Below, one piece after another: positions 5,840 through 11,126 of a stretch of DNA of 11,126 bases. The stretch's first letter is position 1, and every line of letters begins with the position of its first letter. The notes below the pieces were generated by a model, which saw only the letters and a program-made list of their open reading frames with translations, was not told the DNA's origin and made no database searches. The position numbers and the translations under genes were made by a program. Origin of the DNA: Methanomicrobiales archaeon (GTDB lineage: Archaea; Halobacteriota; Methanomicrobia; Methanomicrobiales; Methanospirillaceae); contig JAAYPD010000320.1 of NCBI GenBank assembly GCA_012520015.1, forward strand, positions 1-11,126. The letters are read 5' to 3'.

Positions 5840-7699
5840 ATGCAGTTTTCTAATACAGGATATAACCTGTATCCAATGAAAGGTCCTCTTCCGGAAGATG
5901 TTCTGCACAGGTGGTTTGGGTACAGGACATTCCGTCCTGGTCAGAAGGAGATTATCACTCATGTGCTTGGCGGGCGGGATGTGCTTGCGGTGATCGCGAC
6001 CGGCGGGGGTAAATCACTCTGTTACCAGATCCCGGCTCTGATCAGGGAAGGGATCGGGATCGTCATATCTCCCCTGATAGCCCTCATGAAAGACCAGGTT
6101 GACTGCCTGGCCGAGTCAGGGATCCCTGCCGCTTTTTTAAACAGCACCCAGGATATTAGAGACAGGCGGAGTATTGAAGAGTCCATCATTGATGGTTCAC
6201 TAAGGATACTGTATGTCTCTCCTGAGCGGCTTGTACAGCCTTCATTTATTGAATTTTTAATGTCTGTCCAGGTAAGCCTTTTTGCAATAGACGAAGCCCA
6301 CTGTATCTCCCAGTGGGGCCATGAGTTCAGGCCTGAATATCGCCAGCTCTCGATCATCAGAAAGACATTTACCGATGTTCCTATCATTGCACTGACTGCA
6401 ACTGCAACCCCCTCGGTCAGGAACGATATCATAAATGAGCTCAGCCTTCGCGACCCAAAAGTCATTGTAGGTTCCTTTAATCGTGAAAATCTTCTTTACC
6501 GTATAGAAAAGAAGGAGGATGGAGAACAACAGCTTGTCAGGTTTTTGCAGAGTCATCAGAACGAGTCTGGTATTGTTTATTGTTTTTCAAAAAGGCAGGT
6601 CACCGATCTTGCAAAGCTGCTTCAAAAAAATCATTTTTCTGCGCTTCCATACCATGCCGATCTGCCTAAGACGGTCCGCCATGAGACGCAGGACAGGTTT
6701 CTCAGGGATGAAGTCAGGATAATTGTTGCAACAGTCGCATTTGGCATGGGAATCAATAAACCGGATGTCAGATTTGTCGTTCATTATGATCTTCCCAAAA
6801 ATCTTGAGCATTATTACCAGGAGACCGGAAGAGCCGGAAGGGATGGTGATCCAGCCGAATGTCTGCTCCTTTATTCACGGGCAGATTTCAGAAAGATAGA
6901 GTATCTCATCGGACAGATGGCTGACGGGACCGAACGGATGGTAAGTACCAGGAAACTGCATGAGATGGTCGGGTACTGCGAGTCACGTGCATGCAGGCGT
7001 GCGGTTTTGCTGACTTACTTTGGTGAATCCTGGGATCATCCCGGTTGTGGTAACTGTGACTCATGCCTTCTTGGAAGAAAGACCCTGGATGGCAGGGAGA
7101 ACCTGTCGGTGATTGTTGCCTGCATGGATGAACTAAGGGATGATTACGGGGTATCCTACCTTGCAGATATCATATCAGGAACAGCAGATGAGAGAGTAAC
7201 TGCACGTGGACATGATACCCTGGCCTGTTTTGGTTCAGGTCGCCAGCACAGGAGGGGGCTGTGGGTATACTGGATCCGTGAGCTTATCTCCTGCGGGTAC
7301 CTGTCCAGGTATGGCTCCCGTTACCCTGTGGTGAGAAAGAACCCCAGGACAAAGAAGGCCCTTGCCGGTGAGATTCCTGTAAGGATCGGAGAACCTGAGT
7401 TCCAGTCTGCATTGCCTGGAGAGCCTGATGAAGACCAGTATTCACCGGCAGAGAATAACCTTTATGAAATTCTCAGGGACGTGAGAAGAAGCATCGCAGA
7501 CGATCTGGATATCCCGGCGTTTCGGGTATTTCCAAACAGGACCCTGCGTGAAATGGCCAGAACCAGGCCAGGGTGCCTGGAGGATTTGCGAAATGTTTAC
7601 GGGGTTGGCGAACGAAGGTTGATGCAGTACGGAAGACTTTTTATAAAGGCAATCAACGATTATTCAGATCACGAGGTGGCAAATGGAAGAATCCTGTAA
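5840..7699 (+). CDS. recQ: ATP-dependent DNA helicase RecQ
   Basis: This is a full-length RecQ (619 residues; the E. coli protein is of similar size) unwinding DNA 3' to 5' in recombination and fork repair. The order is: RecQ motif 0 (FGYRTFRPGQKEII), Walker A ATGGGKS at 53-59, DEAH at 151-154 with the RecQ-specific aromatic-rich loop HCISQWGHEFRP, helicase C domain with FGMGINKPDVRFV, and motif VI QETGRAGRDG at 327-336. Next come a zinc-binding site with Cys385, Cys403, Cys406 and Cys409, a winged-helix RQC region (about 415-510) and a C-terminal HRDC domain from about 535. All catalytic motifs are intact. The bacterial-type architecture in an archaeon suggests old horizontal transfer. A second ATG at 5876 would also keep all domains. 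The 3' end overlaps the YkgJ-like gene by 17 bases. Confidence 0.95.
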   Translation: MQFSNTGYNLYPMKGPLPEDVLHRWFGYRTFRPGQKEIITHVLGGRDVLAVIATGGGKSLCYQIPALIREGIGIVISPLIALMKDQVDCLAESGIPAAFLNSTQDIRDRRSIEESIIDGSLRILYVSPERLVQPSFIEFLMSVQVSLFAIDEAHCISQWGHEFRPEYRQLSIIRKTFTDVPIIALTATATPSVRNDIINELSLRDPKVIVGSFNRENLLYRIEKKEDGEQQLVRFLQSHQNESGIVYCFSKRQVTDLAKLLQKNHFSALPYHADLPKTVRHETQDRFLRDEVRIIVATVAFGMGINKPDVRFVVHYDLPKNLEHYYQETGRAGRDGDPAECLLLYSRADFRKIEYLIGQMADGTERMVSTRKLHEMVGYCESRACRRAVLLTYFGESWDHPGCGNCDSCLLGRKTLDGRENLSVIVACMDELRDDYGVSYLADIISGTADERVTARGHDTLACFGSGRQHRRGLWVYWIRELISCGYLSRYGSRYPVVRKNPRTKKALAGEIPVRIGEPEFQSALPGEPDEDQYSPAENNLYEILRDVRRSIADDLDIPAFRVFPNRTLREMARTRPGCLEDLRNVYGVGERRLMQYGRLFIKAINDYSDHEVANGRIL

Positions 7700-7970
7700 C
7701 CAGTGTGGAAAATGCTGCCTGCATATGAGACGGTACATGATAATTGAACGAAACATCAGTGACTCACAGTACTTTTGTCATTTTACCCTTACAAAAGAGA
7801 GATTTTTTGCAAGACTTGGAGGCGATGACCTTGCAAGGTTTCGTGACCGGAACTCGATGTCAGGGTATCCGGATTCATGCCCTTTTCTCAGGCAGCTGGA
7901 GGATAAATCCTTTCATTGTACGATATACTCATCCAGGCCTGAGCATTGCAGAAAGTTCTTCTGTGCATAG
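7683..7970 (+). CDS. YkgJ-family cysteine-cluster (Fe-S or zinc) protein
   Basis: This small protein (95 residues) has the conserved cysteine pattern of the YkgJ/UPF0153 family. It begins CNQCGKCC at 5-12, then CPFL at 66-69 and the C-terminal signature CTIYSSRPEHCRKFFC spanning 79-94; Cys32 is additional. The family is annotated as binding a metal or Fe-S cluster, and its biochemical role is not established. A strong GAGGTG ribosome-binding site (7673-7678) four bases before the ATG supports the start even though it lies inside recQ, which it overlaps by 17 bases. Cotranscription with recQ is therefore likely. A longer reading in the +1 frame at 7744-7974 is a shadow. The gene is complete and its cysteines are intact. 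Confidence 0.85.
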   Translation: MEESCNQCGKCCLHMRRYMIIERNISDSQYFCHFTLTKERFFARLGGDDLARFRDRNSMSGYPDSCPFLRQLEDKSFHCTIYSSRPEHCRKFFCA

Positions 7971-8004
7971 CTGACAGCTCCACGAAATGCCTGGACATAA
8001 AACT

Positions 8005-8021
8005 ATCATTATTTATCATTA
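8005..8021 (+). promoter_or_regulatory. Putative por operon promoter with direct ATCATTA repeats
   Basis: The 74-base gap before porB contains an A/T-rich element in which ATCATTA occurs at 8005-8011 and again at 8015-8021, separated by TTT. The core TTATTTATC (8009-8017) is centred about 32 bases before the porB ATG at 8045, the position expected for a TATA box feeding a message with a very short leader. The repeats, ten bases apart (about one helical turn), could also be bound by a regulator. Assignment is by position and composition. Confidence 0.4.
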
Positions 8022-8044
8022 CACACAAACGGGTACAGATTATT

Positions 8045-8926
8045 ATGTCAGGGACTTCTGCGAGCGAATATATATGTAAGTGTACTTCTGCATGTGCAGG
8101 GTGCAGTTCGTCCCTCATTCTCAGACACGTGCTCAAAGCAGCCGGACCAGATACCGTCCTGGTAGTTCCGGCCTGCTGCACCAGTGTTCTGCAGGGGGTC
8201 TGGCCAAACACATCGTTTAACATCCCGGTGTACAATGTTGCATTTGCTGCCGCGGCGGCTGTTGCATCAGGGATGGCTGCGGCTTTTGAAACGCTTGGGA
8301 AAAACACCAATGTTATCGCGTATGCCGGTGACGGGGGAACGGTTGATATCGGTATCCAGGCATTATCTGGTGCACTTGAACGTGAGACTAACTTCCTTTA
8401 CATCTGCTATGATAACGAGGCATATGGCAATACCGGGATGCAGCGTTCAGGTTCCACCCCCCTGGGGGCAAGGACTACCACCACTCCTGGTGGAAAGACG
8501 CATGTGAAAAAGGATCTTGACAGGATCATTGCCGCACATCACCTGCCTTACATGGCAACTGCCTGCAGTGCATACCCGCAGGATCTTGTGAAAAAGGTGA
8601 AGAAGGCATTGTCGATAAAGGGGCCTAAGTTCATGCATATCCTGGCCCCCTGCCCTCCTGGCTGGAGATATGATGCATCACAGACGATTGAGGTCGGGAA
8701 GATGGCAGTTAAAACCGGTATATGGGCCATGTATGAACGCGAGTATGATACCCTTACCCTGAGTGGCCCGACAAAAGCGGCCATGATAAAACCTGCACCA
8801 CTTGAAGATTACCTGAAGATGCAGGGTCGGTTTTCAGGCATGTCTGAAGAGAAGGTAAGAATGGTACAGGGCGAGGTTGAACGGAACCTGCGTCTTTTAA
8901 AGGCTGAGGCGGAGGGTACATGCTGA
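8045..8926 (+). CDS. porB: Pyruvate:ferredoxin oxidoreductase beta subunit (TPP-binding)
   Basis: The product (293 residues from the chosen start) is the thiamine-diphosphate and Fe-S subunit of a 2-oxoacid:ferredoxin oxidoreductase. The TPP motif begins GDGGTVDIG at 95-103 and ends at Asn124 in YDNEAYGNTG. Cluster cysteines are seen at 17 and 20 (CAGC), at 44/45 (ACCTS) and at 203 (APCPPGW). The adjacent AFAAAAAVASG and TPLGARTTTTPGGK segments are typical of PorB. Two extra cysteines (CKC, 11 and 13) lie in front of the first pair. The open frame reaches back to an ATG at 7946, which would add 33 residues overlapping the YkgJ-like gene; the ATG at 8045 fits the family N-terminus and the promoter position. 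Pyruvate is the expected substrate, but a related branched-chain or aryl 2-oxoacid cannot be excluded from sequence alone. First gene of a four-gene operon. Confidence 0.9.
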   Translation: MSGTSASEYICKCTSACAGCSSSLILRHVLKAAGPDTVLVVPACCTSVLQGVWPNTSFNIPVYNVAFAAAAAVASGMAAAFETLGKNTNVIAYAGDGGTVDIGIQALSGALERETNFLYICYDNEAYGNTGMQRSGSTPLGARTTTTPGGKTHVKKDLDRIIAAHHLPYMATACSAYPQDLVKKVKKALSIKGPKFMHILAPCPPGWRYDASQTIEVGKMAVKTGIWAMYEREYDTLTLSGPTKAAMIKPAPLEDYLKMQGRFSGMSEEKVRMVQGEVERNLRLLKAEAEGTC

Positions 8927-10026
8927 CCTTGTCCACCGGGAACAATGCGGTTGCTGCGGCCGTAAGACAGGCAAATCCCGCCGTGGTTGCTGCTTACCCC
9001 ATAACTCCCCAGACCGAGATAGTTGAACAGATCGCAAATTATGTAACAAACGGGAGCCTGAAGTCGAAATATATCCCGGTTGAGAGCGAGCATTCGGCAA
9101 TGGCTGCATGTATTGGTGCAAGCATAACCGGTGTCAGGACTTTCACCGCTACCAGTTCACACGGGCTTTTGTACATGCATGAGATGGTTAACTGGGCTGC
9201 CGGTGCAAGGCTGCCGATCGTCATGGCAAATGTTAACCGGGCGCTTGGGCCTGGATGGAATGTCTGGGCCGAGCACACTGATGCACTTCAGGCAAGGGAT
9301 ACAGGCTGGCTGCAGGTATATGTCTCCACTGTCCAGGAAGCATATGATGCAACCCTCATGGCTTTCCGGATTGCAGAGGATCGCCGGGTTTACCTGCCTG
9401 TGATGGTCAACCTTGATGGTTTTACCCTCTCTCATATCTCGCAGCAGCTGGATGAGAGCCCGGTCTCAGATTTCATTCCGCCCATGATCCTTGACCATGC
9501 GATAAGCACGGATGCACCGATGGGTTATGGATGCATGACCTCGTCTGCCGATTACTTCAGGATCAGGTACGATATAGAACGGTCCATGAGGGACTCTGTC
9601 CAGGTGATCAGGGAGACTGAGGATGCATTTGCCAGTAAGTTTGGGAGAAAATATTCCTGGACAGAGGATTACAGGTGCGATGATGCACAGGTCCTCATAC
9701 TGTCCATGGGAACACTTGGCAAAGAAGCAGAGGTTGCAGTGGACATTCTGCGAAGCGAAGGAATCAAGGCAGGTTCAATGCGGGTCAGGTGGATAAGGCC
9801 ATTTCCCGAACCTGACCTTCGTGACCGTGAACTGGTGGTCATCGACAGGAACTACTCATTCGGGTTTGGTGGTATTCTTGCCTCTTCGATCAGGGCAAAG
9901 ACCGGGAAAGAGTGTTACAATGTCATCGCAGGACTTGGCGGGCAGGAAGTGACATTCAATGATATTGCTGGTTTTGTCAGGGAGAGACGGATCGGGGAAG
10001 AGTCCTGGTTTGGAGTTGATGCCTGA
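8920..10026 (+). CDS. porA: Pyruvate:ferredoxin oxidoreductase alpha subunit
   Basis: The 368-residue alpha subunit opens with LSTGNNAVAAAVRQANP and the conserved AAYPITPQTEIVEQIA (24-39). VESEHSAMAACIGAS and TFTATSSHGLLYMHEM follow, and these regions help form the TPP and 2-oxoacid site. NRALGPGWNVWAEHTDAL and VMVNLDGFTLSH are typical of PorA. The C-terminal third carries the transketolase C-like domain with VLILSMGTLGKEAE and RVRWIRPFPEPDL. It acts with porB, porG and porD to convert pyruvate and CoA to acetyl-CoA, CO2 and reduced ferredoxin, a reaction run in the synthetic direction in methanogens growing on CO2. The ATG overlaps the porB stop by 7 bases, and a GGAGG element at 8911-8915 lies four bases ahead. 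It ends in TGATG with porG. Complete, with no missing motif. Confidence 0.93.
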   Translation: MLTLSTGNNAVAAAVRQANPAVVAAYPITPQTEIVEQIANYVTNGSLKSKYIPVESEHSAMAACIGASITGVRTFTATSSHGLLYMHEMVNWAAGARLPIVMANVNRALGPGWNVWAEHTDALQARDTGWLQVYVSTVQEAYDATLMAFRIAEDRRVYLPVMVNLDGFTLSHISQQLDESPVSDFIPPMILDHAISTDAPMGYGCMTSSADYFRIRYDIERSMRDSVQVIRETEDAFASKFGRKYSWTEDYRCDDAQVLILSMGTLGKEAEVAVDILRSEGIKAGSMRVRWIRPFPEPDLRDRELVVIDRNYSFGFGGILASSIRAKTGKECYNVIAGLGGQEVTFNDIAGFVRERRIGEESWFGVDA

Positions 10027-10553
10027 TGTACGAGATAAGGCTTCACTCCCGTGGCGGACAGGGAGGGGTTACTGCTGCAAAGCTGATGGCCCTTGCCTCG
10101 TTCAGGGACGGAAAGTATGCAACTGCCGCTCCCTTTTATGGTGCAGAAAGGCGCGGTGCACCCATTGTATCATTTATCAGGATTGATGACAAGCCGATCA
10201 AAATTTATTCGCAGATTCATAACCCTGACCTTGTGGTGGTTCTTGATCCTTCCATCCTTGACCTGGTAAATGTCTTTGAAGGGTTAAAGCCAGACGGGAA
10301 GGTTCTGATAAATGCACCAGGTGTCCCAAAACAGGCAGAAAAGTACGATGTTCAGCACGTTGATCTGACAGGAATTGCATTAAAGCTGAACCTTGTCGTT
10401 GCAGGAAGTCCCATCCTTAACACCCCTGTCATCGGCGCACTTGCAAAGATGGGTCTTTTTTCACGGGAGTCGGCGGCGGCTGCGATACAAGAGACTTTCT
10501 CTGATGAGAGGAACCTGGATGCTGCATTGATGGCATACGAGGAGCTGGTATAG
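10026..10553 (+). CDS. porG: Pyruvate:ferredoxin oxidoreductase gamma subunit
   Basis: This is the gamma subunit (175 residues), recognised by the N-terminal SRGGQGGVTAAK (8-19), by YGAERRGAPIVSFIRI, by DPSILD and by the late SPILNTPVIGALAKMG segment. In the four-subunit 2-oxoacid:ferredoxin oxidoreductases gamma forms the domain that contacts the CoA site and supports assembly. The start codon overlaps the porA stop as TGATG, and a GGAG element at 10012-10015 lies ten bases before it. The final codon is followed after one base by the porD ATG. Size and motifs are normal for the family. Substrate class follows the alpha and beta subunits. Confidence 0.92.
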   Translation: MYEIRLHSRGGQGGVTAAKLMALASFRDGKYATAAPFYGAERRGAPIVSFIRIDDKPIKIYSQIHNPDLVVVLDPSILDLVNVFEGLKPDGKVLINAPGVPKQAEKYDVQHVDLTGIALKLNLVVAGSPILNTPVIGALAKMGLFSRESAAAAIQETFSDERNLDAALMAYEELV

Positions 10554-10554
10554 A

Positions 10555-10818
10555 ATGGAAAAAAGAGAGAGACTTGCAATGTCCAGGCCTCGTGAAGGGG
10601 CTTGTGGCAATACCGGAACATGGAGGGTATTCAGACCGGTTGTAGACAGGGAAGCCTGCAATGCATGCGGCATGTGTGCCATGTACTGCCCTGACGGGGT
10701 TATTAACGACAATTACGAGATTGATCTTGTATTCTGCAAAGGTTGTGGTATCTGCGCCGTTGAGTGCCCGAAGAAAGCCATTACCATGGTGCGTGAAGGT
10801 AACACAACCGGTAAATGA
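10555..10818 (+). CDS. porD: Pyruvate:ferredoxin oxidoreductase delta subunit (2x[4Fe-4S] ferredoxin)
   Basis: The 87-residue product is a two-cluster ferredoxin subunit. The first CxxCxxCxxxCP is at 35-46 (CNACGMCAMYCP) and the second at 61-72 (CKGCGICAVECP), so both [4Fe-4S] clusters have all ligands. It passes electrons from the beta-subunit cluster to external ferredoxin. The first 30 residues include GNTGTWRVFRPVVD, the lead-in typical of PorD. The ATG follows the porG stop by one base with GAGGAG ten bases upstream; an ATG at residue 9 is a possible alternative start. It is the last gene of the operon, and no porE or porF gene follows. Confidence 0.92.
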   Translation: MEKRERLAMSRPREGACGNTGTWRVFRPVVDREACNACGMCAMYCPDGVINDNYEIDLVFCKGCGICAVECPKKAITMVREGNTTGK

Positions 10819-10880
10819 TCTGTCATTCACTTGTGCAAATTCAGGTATATTAATAAATACTGGTTCGCCTTTTCACAACT

Positions 10881-10890
10881 CTTTTACAAT
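10881..10890 (+). promoter_or_regulatory. Possible TATA element of the ribbon-helix-helix gene
   Basis: CTTTTACAAT is centred about 27 bases before the ATG at 10913. Combined with the absence of a ribosome-binding site in front of that ATG, this suggests a leaderless or near-leaderless message. The A/T run at 10845-10860 is an alternative TATA that would give a leader of roughly 35 bases. Confidence 0.3.
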
Positions 10891-10905
10891 CTGGTGCACC
10901 AGATT
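10888..10905. promoter_or_regulatory. Perfect 18-bp palindrome, candidate operator
   Basis: AATCTGGTG followed by CACCAGATT is an exact inverted repeat with no spacer. It lies at -25 to -8 relative to the ATG of the ribbon-helix-helix gene, so a bound protein would cover the probable core promoter or start region. Ribbon-helix-helix proteins bind as dimers to such symmetric sites and often repress their own gene; autoregulation is therefore the simplest reading. A partial copy of one arm (CTGGTTCGCC, 8 of 10 bases matching CTGGTGCACC) occurs 31 bases upstream at 10860-10869. Confidence 0.6.
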
Positions 10906-10912
10906 ACTATAG

Positions 10913-11126
10913 ATGGTTCGATTCTCAATTACCATGGATGATGATCTGACCCGCAGGGTTGATCAGGAATGTGTTGTAAGACAGATTTCCCGCTCTGACT
11001 GGATTAATGAGGCATGTACCAGGCAACTTCGAAAGCTCTCCGGTTATGGCATCTACCCATGCGGGCAGTCAAGTCCGATAATCGATGATTCCCCTTTACC
11101 ACAACGCCATAATATTCAGAACTATG
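10913..11126 (+). CDS. Ribbon-helix-helix (CopG/NikR-type) regulator, 3' end outside window
   Basis: The frame opens at ATG 10913 and runs off the window after 71 codons. The first 45 residues match the ribbon-helix-helix fold: a strand RFSIT at 3-7, a helix from Asp9-Asp11 through about residue 22, then ISRSDWINEAC (25-35) starting the second helix. Such proteins are dimeric DNA-binding regulators, and the strand residues contact the DNA. The sequence after residue 42 (GYGIYPCGQSS onward) is polar and not part of the fold; whether a further domain or only a tail follows cannot be seen. No ribosome-binding site precedes the ATG, consistent with a leaderless message. The 18-base palindrome directly upstream suggests self-regulation. 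It could be a transcription factor or the antitoxin of a pair whose toxin lies beyond the window. Confidence 0.8.
   Translation, partial: MVRFSITMDDDLTRRVDQECVVRQISRSDWINEACTRQLRKLSGYGIYPCGQSSPIIDDSPLPQRHNIQNY

Larger units (their letters stand above)
10819..10912. other. Intergenic region between porD and the ribbon-helix-helix gene
   Basis: This gap of 94 bases contains an A/T-rich run (10845-10860, GTATATTAATAAATAC) and short T runs (10870-10873, 10882-10885) that could end the por message. It also holds the 18-base palindrome described separately. I see no small open frame with a ribosome-binding site. No strong stem-loop terminator is visible. Confidence 0.5.

Noticed and set aside
7946..8044. 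33-residue N-terminal extension of PorB from ATG 7946
   Set aside because: It overlaps the conserved cysteine tail of the YkgJ-like gene, runs through the probable promoter, and is not part of the PorB family N-terminus.
10429..10830. 133-codon minus-strand frame across porG and porD
   Set aside because: Antisense to two clear Por subunits, and its translation mirrors the ferredoxin cysteine codons.
10913..11126. Toxin-antitoxin system at the right edge
   Set aside because: Ribbon-helix-helix proteins are often antitoxins, but no toxin gene is visible before the window ends, so only a regulator call is supported.
1..11126. CRISPR array, tRNA or rRNA genes, insertion sequences, prophage
   Set aside because: No regularly spaced repeats, cloverleaf sequence, transposase or phage-type gene was seen on either strand.

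Overview
The window looks like a chromosomal segment of a methanogenic archaeon, most likely of the order Methanomicrobiales. The basis is a set of archaea-typical genes: a dihydropteroate synthase-like protein of the methanogen type, the archaeal FAD synthetase RibL, a Tsr3/DUF367 rRNA-modification enzyme, a minimal JAMM protein, a large TPR protein and a four-subunit 2-oxoacid:ferredoxin oxidoreductase. Start regions carry archaeal TATA-like elements, and many genes have GGAGG/GGTG ribosome-binding sites. The order-level assignment is inference; no rRNA or tRNA gene is present to confirm it. Coding density is very high, with no gene-free stretch over about 100 bases.

Layout. Bases 2-103 hold the last 33 codons of an unidentified plus-strand gene. 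It converges on a minus-strand block of five genes that read from about 4274 down to 119: dihydropteroate synthase-like protein, JAMM (MPN) metalloprotein, ribL, tsr3 and a 12-repeat TPR protein. JAMM/ribL and ribL/tsr3 overlap by 4 bases each, so at least these three are translationally coupled. From a 45-base divergent promoter region at 4275-4319 the plus strand carries a PHP-family phosphoesterase overlapping truA, then recQ overlapping a small YkgJ-type cysteine-cluster gene. A separate tightly packed operon, porB-porA-porG-porD (8045-10818), follows. The window ends inside a ribbon-helix-helix regulator gene that starts at 10913, just behind a perfect 18-base palindrome.

How they work together. 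The minus block mixes flavin cofactor synthesis (RibL), ribosome maturation (Tsr3), a probable pterin-related enzyme and two proteins of unknown cellular task (JAMM, TPR). The por operon encodes all four subunits of an enzyme that interconverts pyruvate and acetyl-CoA plus CO2 using ferredoxin, which in methanogens mainly serves carbon assimilation. Its gene order, beta-alpha-gamma-delta, differs from the gamma-delta-alpha-beta order familiar from other methanogens. TruA and RecQ are housekeeping tRNA-modification and DNA-repair enzymes.

No CRISPR array, insertion sequence, phage gene or toxin-antitoxin pair is visible. I see no convincing wholly new system. The points most worth a second look are the palindrome in front of the ribbon-helix-helix gene, the JAMM-ribL-tsr3 coupling, the divergent pairing of the dihydropteroate synthase-like gene with the PHP gene, the por gene order, and a 17-base exact repeat inside the TPR gene spaced by exactly three repeat units.
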